Shown here piece by piece: positions 1 to 5,493 of a stretch of 5,621 bases of DNA. The notes beneath the pieces were generated by a model that saw nothing but the letters and a program-made list of their open reading frames with translations, was not told the DNA's origin and searched no databases. Position numbers and translations under genes: made by a program. The stretch's first letter is position 1. Each line of letters opens with the position of its first letter. The stretch covers positions 1-5,621 of the forward strand of contig JBILXN010000161.1 in the NCBI GenBank assembly GCA_044378425.1, in the 5' to 3' direction. Source of the DNA: UBA6136 sp044378425 (lineage in GTDB: Bacteria > Pseudomonadota > Gammaproteobacteria > Methylococcales > Methylococcaceae).

Positions 1-867
1 CGCTACAGACTCATACAGGGCAGGCTGGCGGTCGAAAACCGGGCGGTTCTGGATCGGCTAACCCTGGGCGAACGGGTGGACCATCCGAACGCCTCGTCCT
101 GGCTGGCGGATCTGGCGGTAGCGTTACTGAAAGATAGCGGCGGTCGCATCGACCTTGACCTGCCGATCAGCGGTAATCTCGATAATCCGCAATTCAGCCT
201 GCTGACACTGTATCGCGATGTCTTTATCGGGCTATTCAGCAAACTGTTTCAGTCGCCCTTCAATCTGATGAATGACGCCATCCGCGCGGGCGACGAGCCT
301 CTTGATAGCGTGGGATTCGCTGCCGGTGCGGAGGAATTGAACCCGGCCAGCCAGGAACAACTGACCCGGATTGCCTCGACGCTGACAGACCGACCCGAAT
401 TCAGTCTCGACATCCAGGCATCGGCCGATCCCGAACGTGATCGACTGGCACTGGCCAAAAGGGCACTTGACGAACAACTGAAGAACGACCGACGTGCCGA
501 ACTCCGCCGTCAGGGTGTTCGACTGCATGGTGCCCCGGTGCCCGACCTGGGCGCTGAGGATTACAGGCGGCTATTCACCGGGTTCTATCGCCAGCAGCAC
601 CCTCATGCCCCGGAACTGATCGCACTGGCTCCCGGCGCCAGTCTCAATGACGCTGCGTTTTCGACCGCCAAAGTTAAAACGCTGGCGGCTTGGCGGGTAG
701 ATGACCTCACCCTGCGCCAACTGGCCCAGCGCCGTGCTGAAAATATTCGCGGCTTCCTGATCGAACAAGCCAACCTTCCTGACTCGCGCATTTATCTGAA
801 GGATGTGCGACTGCTCCCGGCCGGTGCTGCCAGCATCATGACCCGCTTGACCCTCAGCAGCTCTTGA
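1..867 (+). CDS. DUF748 / AsmA-like envelope protein, C-terminal part (5' end outside window)
   Basis: The reading frame is open from base 1 and ends at TGA 865-867, giving 288 residues. An internal GTG at 76 is not the true start, because the protein reads meaningfully before it (GRLAVENRAVLDRLTLGERV). That stretch and the following GRIDLDLPISGNLDNPQFS are the hallmark of DUF748 proteins, which belong to the AsmA-like group of large periplasmic/inner-membrane proteins. After this the chain has an OmpA-like-looking segment (about residues 110-160, EELNPASQEQL through ADPERDRLALAKRAL), then a helical tail. Family members usually run to about 1000 residues or more, so only the last quarter or so is here. 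Known AsmA-like proteins such as YhdP and TamB help move phospholipid between membranes; whether DUF748 proteins do so is inference. Family assignment is firm, function is not. Confidence 0.88.
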   Translation, partial: RYRLIQGRLAVENRAVLDRLTLGERVDHPNASSWLADLAVALLKDSGGRIDLDLPISGNLDNPQFSLLTLYRDVFIGLFSKLFQSPFNLMNDAIRAGDEPLDSVGFAAGAEELNPASQEQLTRIASTLTDRPEFSLDIQASADPERDRLALAKRALDEQLKNDRRAELRRQGVRLHGAPVPDLGAEDYRRLFTGFYRQQHPHAPELIALAPGASLNDAAFSTAKVKTLAAWRVDDLTLRQLAQRRAENIRGFLIEQANLPDSRIYLKDVRLLPAGAASIMTRLTLSSS

Positions 868-925
868 TGTGCTGGTCTCAAGACCGACCTGTCGGCTGAT
901 GGTGAGTTGAACGAGGAATATCGCC

Positions 926-1045
926 CTGAAAAAAGTCTACGCTGACTGCCTGGCCCGTTCAGCTAAAGAGGGGATTGATTGCAGCAAACAGAAAGCTGAA
1001 TTACTGCAGGAGGAAGAGTGGAATGCCATGGACGGTGGCGTATAG
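926..1045 (+). CDS. Possible small two-cysteine protein with CTG start
   Basis: Reading from CTG 926 to TAG 1043-1045 gives 39 residues beginning LKKVYADCLARSAKEGIDC and ending EEEWNAMDGGV. The frame is closed upstream by TGA 908-910 and contains no ATG, GTG or TTG before the cysteines, so CTG is the only near-cognate start with a good Shine-Dalgarno: GAGGAA at 913-918, seven bases ahead. The peptide is highly charged, lacks a signal peptide or membrane segment, and is probably helical; its cysteines are at residues 8 and 19 (C-X10-C). It lies 58 bases after the DUF748 gene and just before a terminator-like hairpin, as expected for the last gene of that operon. I do not recognise a named family. 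It could be noncoding 3' sequence; the argument is the coherent protein composition plus the ribosome site. Confidence 0.4.
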   Translation: MKKVYADCLARSAKEGIDCSKQKAELLQEEEWNAMDGGV

Positions 1046-1069
1046 CCCCAACTCCGGACTAGGCCCGAC

Positions 1070-1109
1070 AGCCTGCCAACAACAGCCATTGCAGGCTTCA
1101 TCATTTTTT
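1070..1109 (+). terminator. Likely rho-independent terminator of the DUF748 transcript
   Basis: AGCCTGC (1070-1076) and GCAGGCT (1091-1097) form a perfect 7-bp stem with a 14-base loop, followed by T-rich sequence including six T at 1104-1109. The loop is long and the T run starts a few bases after the stem, so this is a moderate-strength candidate. It separates the DUF748 unit from olsB. Confidence 0.5.
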
Positions 1110-1181
1110 CATTGCGCCGCAATATCGCCTTCATGAGTTACCCGTATCGTTGCGCCAGTTTCAGGCCTTTACGGAATCCTC

Positions 1182-1973
1182 ATGACGGCATCCGATATCA
1201 GCATCAATCCAGCGCATAGTCGCCGCTATCGGGCGGAAATCGCTTGCGACCTGGCCAGCATTCGCGCCTCTCAGTCCTTGCGTTACAGGATTTTCGCCGG
1301 GGAAATGGGGGCCTGCCTCAAAACCCGCATTCCCGGTCTGGATTATGACGAGATCGATGATTATTGTGATCATCTGCTGGTGCGGGACACCCGATCGGGC
1401 GACATCGTAGCCTCTACTCGCCTCCTTACCGATGTAGCGGCCCTCCGCCTGGGCCGTTTCTACTCGGAGTCTGAGTTTAAGCTCGACAGGGTTCTCAGCC
1501 TGCCCGGTCGCTTTCTCGAAATTGGCCGCACCTGCGTCGATTCTGCCCATCGCGGCAGCGTGGTACTGGGCACACTCTGGAGTGGTCTCTCGGAGTATGT
1601 CGCGCAGGGACATTTCACCTACCTGATGGGTTGCGCCAGCATCGCGCCGGGTCCGAGTGGCTTTGCCGTCGACGCGGTTTATGGCCAGATCCGGCCCGAT
1701 CAATTTGCGTCCCGCGATCTCAACGTTCACCCGCTACTGCCAGTCCCCGATCATCTTCGTTGTGTCCGTGATGAAAGCGGTATTCCGCCATTATTACAGG
1801 CCTATCTGCGCCTGGGCTGCCAGATCTGCGGCCAACCGTGTTGGGACCCGGATTTCAACGTGATGGATGTTTTTATCCTGCTGGATCTGACACGACTTCA
1901 ATCCCGCTACGAAAAGCGGTTTATGCCGACACATCCGGAGCCAGGCCATGAGCTTATTCCGACTCTGGTTTAA
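1182..1973 (+). CDS. olsB: L-ornithine N(alpha)-acyltransferase OlsB (GNAT-like)
   Basis: OlsB transfers a 3-hydroxyacyl group from acyl carrier protein to the alpha-amino group of ornithine, giving lyso-ornithine lipid at the inner face of the cytoplasmic membrane. The 263-residue protein carries the family's pattern: RYRIFAGEMGA (34-44), an acidic DYDEIDDYCDHLLVRD block (54-69), ASTRLL (77-82), FYSESEFKLD (93-102), EIGRTCVDSAHRG (113-125), YLMGCASI (147-154), and a C-terminal YLRLGCQICGQPCWDPDFN segment (208-226) leading into MDVFILLDL. Length is in the family's usual range. ATG 1182 is chosen because the known N-terminal pattern follows at the right distance; the upstream ACGGAA (1171-1176) is only a weak ribosome site. 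The 3' end overlaps olsA by 26 bases, so the two are surely cotranscribed and probably translationally coupled. Related 'hemolysin-like' annotations refer to the same family. Confidence 0.9.
   Translation: MTASDISINPAHSRRYRAEIACDLASIRASQSLRYRIFAGEMGACLKTRIPGLDYDEIDDYCDHLLVRDTRSGDIVASTRLLTDVAALRLGRFYSESEFKLDRVLSLPGRFLEIGRTCVDSAHRGSVVLGTLWSGLSEYVAQGHFTYLMGCASIAPGPSGFAVDAVYGQIRPDQFASRDLNVHPLLPVPDHLRCVRDESGIPPLLQAYLRLGCQICGQPCWDPDFNVMDVFILLDLTRLQSRYEKRFMPTHPEPGHELIPTLV
1936..1940 (+). promoter_or_regulatory. Ribosome binding site of olsA inside olsB
   Basis: CGGAG at 1936-1940 lies seven bases before ATG 1948 and within the last codons of olsB. It supports ATG 1948 as the olsA start and implies a 26-base gene overlap. 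Confidence 0.6.
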
Positions 1974-2778
1974 AGGTTTTTCCATTGCGGGGCTTTTTCT
2001 TCTGGGACTGCTTACTGTCTCGACGCTGATGCCATTACTGCGCCGGTATTGCGGGCGTCGAGCCGATCACTATTGCAGTGCAATCGTTCGTCACTGGCAT
2101 CAAGTAGTGTGCCGGATTCTCAATCTGCATCTGCATATCAGCGGCAGCCTCCCGCAAAAGGCAGGACTGGTGGTCGCCAATCATATTTCATGGCTGGACA
2201 TCATCGCGATTGGTGCGCAGTCACCCTGCCTGTTTGTCGCCAAAGAGGAGATTGCTGCGTGGCCGGTCATAGGACGCCTTGCCCGGAACATCGGCACGCT
2301 CTTCATCCGTCGAGGGGATGCGGCACAGACGGCGACTGCCTGCGAAACCATGACCTGGCTGTTGCGCCGTGGCAATCTCATGGTGCTGTTCCCTGAAGGC
2401 ACCACCACGAGCGGCCATCAGGTTCAGCGCTTTCATGGCAAGCTGTTTCTACCCGCACAGCTGGCCGGTGTTACGGTTCAAGCCATTGCATTGCGCTATA
2501 AAGGCGAGGCTGCTCAACCTGCGCCTTTTATTGGCGATGATGCCTTCCTGCCCCATCTCCTCAGTATTCTGAAATTGAAACGGATCGACCTCGATCTGCA
2601 TTATTGCCCACCCTTGCCGAACGGCTTGCGGCGCGACCAACTGGCCAGAGCTGCTCGCTTGCAAATCCTGGAATCTCTTAACAGCGTCAGGGCTAGGCCC
2701 TTACCCCAATCAATCACCAACCGTCATCCAAAAGTAACGGTTTGTTCAACATCCCTTCATCAGAAGCCCGTAATTTAG
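1948..2778 (+). CDS. olsA: Lyso-ornithine lipid O-acyltransferase OlsA (PlsC family)
   Basis: OlsA adds a second acyl chain to the hydroxyl of lyso-ornithine lipid, completing ornithine lipid; relatives (PlsC) acylate lysophosphatidate, and OlsA enzymes can be bifunctional. The 276-residue protein has an N-terminal membrane segment (about residues 10-30), the catalytic HX4D motif as H79-ISWL-D84 inside VANHISWLDI, the GTLFIRRG block (116-123) and the FPEGT motif (148-152) followed by TTSGHQVQRFHG. All key residues are intact. The last 25 or so residues (from about 250) are polar and lie beyond the conserved domain. Assignment to OlsA rather than housekeeping PlsC rests on the overlapping olsB just upstream. 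The next gene begins 118 bases downstream on the same strand with no clear terminator between, so read-through is plausible. Confidence 0.88.
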   Translation: MSLFRLWFKGFSIAGLFLLGLLTVSTLMPLLRRYCGRRADHYCSAIVRHWHQVVCRILNLHLHISGSLPQKAGLVVANHISWLDIIAIGAQSPCLFVAKEEIAAWPVIGRLARNIGTLFIRRGDAAQTATACETMTWLLRRGNLMVLFPEGTTTSGHQVQRFHGKLFLPAQLAGVTVQAIALRYKGEAAQPAPFIGDDAFLPHLLSILKLKRIDLDLHYCPPLPNGLRRDQLARAARLQILESLNSVRARPLPQSITNRHPKVTVCSTSLHQKPVI

Positions 2779-2884
2779 TCGTTCAGGCACACACGGCAGG
2801 GTAAAAGTCGGTTGGTCACTTTGGCTTGCACAGTCGTTCTGAGCCCGATTCAAACAACAAACCGGACCCCGTACCCGGTCAGCC

Positions 2885-2889
2885 GAGGA
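2885..2889 (+). promoter_or_regulatory. Ribosome binding site deciding a GTG start
   Basis: GAGGA at 2885-2889 sits seven bases before GTG 2897. It selects this GTG as the start of the GT4 gene; the protein then opens with MKLALITDAWHPQINGV, the correct N terminus for the family. Confidence 0.7.
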
Positions 2890-2896
2890 CCCATAC

Positions 2897-3907
2897 GTGA
2901 AACTTGCCCTGATTACCGACGCCTGGCACCCTCAAATCAATGGCGTGGTGACAACTTTAAGCAACGTCGTTCGGAAACTGAGAGAGCAGGGGCACTTTGT
3001 TGAGACCTTTACGCCTGACCAGTTCAACAATTGGCCTTGTCCGACATACCCTGAAATCCGACTGGCGCTCGGCTGCAAACGCAAGCTGACAGAACGCCTG
3101 GACGCTCTACGGCCTGATGCCATACATATCGCGACCGAGGGCCCGCTCGGTCTGGCTGCACGCCAGTATTGCCAAAAACGCGGCCTGCCTTTCACCACCT
3201 CCTTTCATACCCTTTTTGCTGAATACATCAACGTGCGAACAGGTATCCCACTGTCTTGGGGATACCGTTTCCTGAGCTGGTTTCATAACGCTGGCGAACG
3301 CACCCTGGCCGCTACTCCCGGTTTGGTCGCACAACTCCGAAATCATGGAATAAACAACCCGGTGCTGTGGTCACGGGGTGTTGATACCGCACTGTTCAAG
3401 CCACATCAAAGGGCAACAATAAAGGGTTCTGGCGCCAAACTGGTCTATGTCGGACGTGTGGCCGTCGAAAAAAATATCGAGGCATTCTTGGATCTTAAGG
3501 TTCCGGGCATAAAGATCATTATCGGTGATGGCCCGCAGCGGACGGCGCTGGAGCAGCGTTATCCTGACGCTGTGTTTCTGGGTTTTAAGTATGGCGAGGA
3601 TCTCGCAAATCACCTTGCCGATGCCGATGTTTTCGTCTTTCCCAGCCTGACCGATACCTTTGGCCTCGTTATGCTGGAGGCCCTGGCATGTGGCGTTGCG
3701 GTCGCTGCCTTTCCGGTGCAGGGGCCGCGGGACGTCATCCTCAGCGAAAAGGTGGGCTGCCTTCACGATGACCTTGCATTGGCTATAGAAACTGCCCTGA
3801 CACTCAATCGCGACGATTGCCGCCGTTATGCTTTGGGCTATAGCTGGGATGATTGCGCGCGACGCTTCGAAAACCATCTCGCACCCATACCAGGGCGTCA
3901 TCCGTAA
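2897..3907 (+). CDS. GT4-family glycosyltransferase, probably glycolipid-forming (Agt/SqdX/MgtA-like)
   Basis: This GT-B fold, retaining glycosyltransferase of 336 residues shows the N-terminal acceptor-side motif PQINGVVTTL (12-21), TSFHTLFAEY (101-110), SRGVD (159-163), the start of the donor domain VYVGRVAVEKNIEAFL (183-198), IIIGDGPQR (207-215), and the nucleotide-sugar site PSLTDTFGLVMLEALACGV (249-267). In that site the classical E-X7-E is D253-X7-E261, a variant common in this subgroup. Relatives include SqdX (sulfolipid), MgtA-type mannosyltransferases and Agt, which glycosylates diacylglycerol in Agrobacterium. Donor sugar and acceptor cannot be read from sequence; the PlcP-like neighbour 101 bases downstream suggests diacylglycerol as acceptor, since agt and plcP are known to be adjacent in several bacteria. 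No signal peptide or membrane span is seen, as expected for a peripheral membrane enzyme. Confidence 0.85.
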   Translation: MKLALITDAWHPQINGVVTTLSNVVRKLREQGHFVETFTPDQFNNWPCPTYPEIRLALGCKRKLTERLDALRPDAIHIATEGPLGLAARQYCQKRGLPFTTSFHTLFAEYINVRTGIPLSWGYRFLSWFHNAGERTLAATPGLVAQLRNHGINNPVLWSRGVDTALFKPHQRATIKGSGAKLVYVGRVAVEKNIEAFLDLKVPGIKIIIGDGPQRTALEQRYPDAVFLGFKYGEDLANHLADADVFVFPSLTDTFGLVMLEALACGVAVAAFPVQGPRDVILSEKVGCLHDDLALAIETALTLNRDDCRRYALGYSWDDCARRFENHLAPIPGRHP

Positions 3908-4008
3908 CCTTCTCGTCAGCCCTGTCTATTCTGCGCAATGATCGCTTCCAGCAATAAGTATAGCCATCAGGATATATCACGAAATTTCTGCAATACAGCA
4001 CGCCGTCT

Positions 4009-4794
4009 ATGAGCGAATATCGTTACCGAACCATATGGATATCAGACTTGCATATCGGATCCACTCAGTGTCAGGCTGATGTGCTGCTCGACTTTCTAAA
4101 ATATAATGACAGCGAGGTGCTTTACCTCGTTGGCGATATCATAGATTTTTGGGCGCTATCCAAAAAGGTGTATTGGCCAAGAGACCATAACACTATCATC
4201 CAAAAAGTCTTACGAAAAGCCCGCCATGGTACCCAGGTCATTTATGTCCCCGGCAATCATGACGAAAACATTCGTGATTATGATAATTATGTTTTCGGTG
4301 ACATTATCGTCAAGACATCAGATATCCACACCACCGCCGATGGCAAACGGCTACTGGTTGTCCACGGCGATGAATATGACACCATTGCCAAGTATCACAA
4401 ATGGATCGCAAAACTGGGTAGCAAAGGCTATGACTTGCTACTCGAAATCAACCGGTTACTCGGTATCTTGCGCCGCTTCATGGGCGTTCAATCACACTTT
4501 TCTTTGGCTGCGTTCGTTAAATATAAGGTCAAAAATGCTGTCCAATTTATTTCGGACTACGAGGAGAGCATCGTCAGCACCCTTAATGATCAAGGACTGG
4601 ATGGGGTGATATGCGGCCATATACATCACGCTGAAATCAAGGATATAGGCGGATTTCTGTATATCAACACCGGTGATTTTGTCGAGAGCTGCAGCGCAAT
4701 TGTCGAACATCATGACGGCAGACTGGAGTTGATCCGCTGGCACAAAGTCGAGCAACACGTTGGAGCACTCACGCTGTTGGATGCCGACGGCTAG
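4009..4794 (+). CDS. plcP: Calcineurin-like metallophosphoesterase, PlcP-type phospholipase C (COG2908)
   Basis: The 261-residue enzyme has the full two-metal set: D13 and H15 in SDLHIGS, D43 in GDIIDFW (42-48), N83-H84 in GNHDE (82-86), H119 in HGDEYD (119-124), and H204/H206 in CGHIHHAEI (202-210). The C terminus has NTGDFVESCSAI (220-231). Databases usually label this family UDP-2,3-diacylglucosamine diphosphatase, but classical LpxH has GNRDF and GHTHRP where this has GNHDE and GHIHHAEI. The Sinorhizobium PlcP type, which releases diacylglycerol from phospholipids during phosphate starvation, has the same arrangement and often sits beside a GT4 gene, as here. Function is therefore PlcP by family and context, not proven. 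ATG 4009 is the only usual start in frame after TAG 3961-3963, yet no good Shine-Dalgarno precedes it. The gene is noticeably AT-richer than olsBA. No signal peptide. Confidence 0.8.
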   Translation: MSEYRYRTIWISDLHIGSTQCQADVLLDFLKYNDSEVLYLVGDIIDFWALSKKVYWPRDHNTIIQKVLRKARHGTQVIYVPGNHDENIRDYDNYVFGDIIVKTSDIHTTADGKRLLVVHGDEYDTIAKYHKWIAKLGSKGYDLLLEINRLLGILRRFMGVQSHFSLAAFVKYKVKNAVQFISDYEESIVSTLNDQGLDGVICGHIHHAEIKDIGGFLYINTGDFVESCSAIVEHHDGRLELIRWHKVEQHVGALTLLDADG

Positions 4795-4803
4795 AACTTA
4801 ATC

Positions 4804-4862
4804 CTATTAAGCCATAAAACTACACTTCGACCTGCAATATTATCTTCATACGGCTTTAATAG
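4804..4862. repeat. Inverted repeat, 10 bp with one bulge, enclosing 38 bases
   Basis: CTATTAAGCC (4804-4813) pairs with GGCTTTAATAG (4852-4862) with T4857 bulged. The enclosed 38 bases are AT-rich. It begins 10 bases after the plcP stop, and its right arm overlaps the candidate Pho box. It has no following T run, so it is not a simple terminator; it could be mRNA 3'-end structure or a protein-binding site. Confidence 0.45.
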
Positions 4863-4871
4863 CCCTGTCAC
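4854..4871 (+). promoter_or_regulatory. Candidate Pho box (PhoB site) ahead of the PAP2 gene
   Basis: CTTTAATAGCCCTGTCAC matches the enterobacterial Pho box CTGTCATAWAWCTGTCAC at 13 of 18 positions: the right half-site is a perfect CTGTCAC and the left has 5 of 7. A weak -10 candidate, TAACGT (4882-4887, 3 of 6 to TATAAT), lies 10 bases downstream, the usual Pho spacing. A 13/18 match can occur by chance about once in a window this size over both strands; its place in an intergenic gap beside lipid-remodelling genes raises the odds. Confidence 0.4.
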
Positions 4872-4891
4872 GCAGAACGACTAACGTACAC

Positions 4892-4911
4892 ACTCCACCT
4901 TGGAGTTTTTT
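4892..4911 (+). terminator. Short terminator-like hairpin after plcP
   Basis: ACTCCA (4892-4897) and TGGAGT (4901-4906) form a perfect 6-bp stem with a 3-base loop (CCT), directly followed by an uninterrupted T run (4906-4911). It lies about 100 bases after the plcP stop and 58 bases before the PAP2 start, so it probably ends the upstream transcript. The stem is short, so termination may be partial. Confidence 0.55.
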
Positions 4912-4954
4912 AAGCTCAATTCCGCTTGGATGTAACGGCACCATTGGTCTATCT

Positions 4955-4960
4955 GGGGAG
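4955..4960 (+). promoter_or_regulatory. Strong ribosome binding site of the PAP2 gene
   Basis: GGGGAG at 4955-4960 lies eight bases before ATG 4969 and fixes the PAP2 start. It contrasts with the plcP gene, which has no recognisable site. Confidence 0.7.
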
Positions 4961-4968
4961 ATTTAGTC

Positions 4969-5493
4969 ATGAAGGTCATTGACACGATACAAGCCTACGA
5001 TATCAGCATTTTTATGTGGGTATCTAACCGAAAAACCAAACGGTTTCTTGTCTCTTGTGCCCGACTTATTTCGAAGACAGGTGATGGCCCTCTCTATCTC
5101 TTGTTAATGGCATACTTATTCTGGTCGGGTGTTAAATACGATATCGACATGCTGACCTGTCTTTTACTCGCTTTTTTGTTAGAAAGACCCGTCTATACGG
5201 CAGTGAAGAATATCTGTCGACGCGACCGGCCACCGGTGACTCTGAATATCCCAGGTTTCGTGACGCCATCGGATCGGTTTAGTTTTCCATCCGGCCATAC
5301 TTCTGCAGCTTTCCTGGTAGCCACAACCATTACGATGTTTTATCCCCAGTATGGTTTGATTCCACTGACCTGGGCTACATTAATGGGTATCTCGCGGGTC
5401 ATCCTCGGTGTTCACTTTCCGACCGACACCCTGATAGGCGCTGCCATGGGATCAGTGATAGCACTGGCTAGCATGGAGTGTGTACTGCCGTGA
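4969..5493 (+). CDS. PAP2-family membrane phosphatase
   Basis: PAP2 enzymes dephosphorylate lipid phosphates such as phosphatidate, lysophosphatidate, phosphatidylglycerophosphate or undecaprenyl diphosphate at the membrane. The 174-residue protein has all three catalytic motifs intact: K80-X6-R87-P88 (KNICRRDRP), PSGH (107-110), and SR-X5-H-X3-D as S142-R143 ... H149 ... D153. Hydrophobic segments near residues 42-56, 61-75, 111-125, 131-147 and 154-170 indicate a multispanning inner-membrane protein with the active site facing the periplasm, as in the family. The size fits compact bacterial PAP2 proteins. The stop codon overlaps the start of the next gene (GTGA, 5490-5493), so translation of the two is coupled. 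The substrate is unknown; with plcP and glycosyltransferases nearby, phosphatidate to diacylglycerol is the attractive guess, while undecaprenyl diphosphate recycling is the main alternative. Confidence 0.88.
   Translation: MKVIDTIQAYDISIFMWVSNRKTKRFLVSCARLISKTGDGPLYLLLMAYLFWSGVKYDIDMLTCLLLAFLLERPVYTAVKNICRRDRPPVTLNIPGFVTPSDRFSFPSGHTSAAFLVATTITMFYPQYGLIPLTWATLMGISRVILGVHFPTDTLIGAAMGSVIALASMECVLP

Noticed and set aside
874..895. Two adjacent tight palindromes, GGTCTcaAGACC and CCGACctGTCGG
   Set aside because: Each has only a 5-bp stem and 2-base spacer, too tight for a stable RNA hairpin and without a T run; no operator family is recognisable.
1111..1123. ATTGC-GCC-GCAAT hairpin between the terminator and olsB
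   Set aside because: Only 5 bp, no T run, and no known operator resemblance; not worth a feature.
1161..1730. Long minus-strand open frame of 189 codons opposite olsB
   Set aside because: The plus strand in this stretch encodes clear OlsB motifs; the minus frame shows no recognisable domain and is a shadow of GC-rich coding sequence.
2861..2879. ACCGG/CCGGT inverted repeat just before the GT4 ribosome site
   Set aside because: A 5-bp stem with a 9-base loop is common by chance in GC-rich DNA, has no T run and does not cover the ribosome site.
2812..3003. Plus-strand open frame of 63 codons before and into the GT4 gene
   Set aside because: It overlaps the GT4 start in another frame, has no sensible protein composition, and the good ribosome site at 2885-2889 serves GTG 2897.
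3371..3901. Minus-strand open frame of 176 codons opposite the GT4 gene
   Set aside because: It lies wholly opposite the conserved donor domain of the glycosyltransferase, and its translation resembles no family I know.
3911..3928. Possible Pho half-sites (CGTCA and CTGTC) between GT4 and plcP
   Set aside because: The half-sites are spaced 9 bases apart instead of 11 and fit the 18-base consensus poorly.
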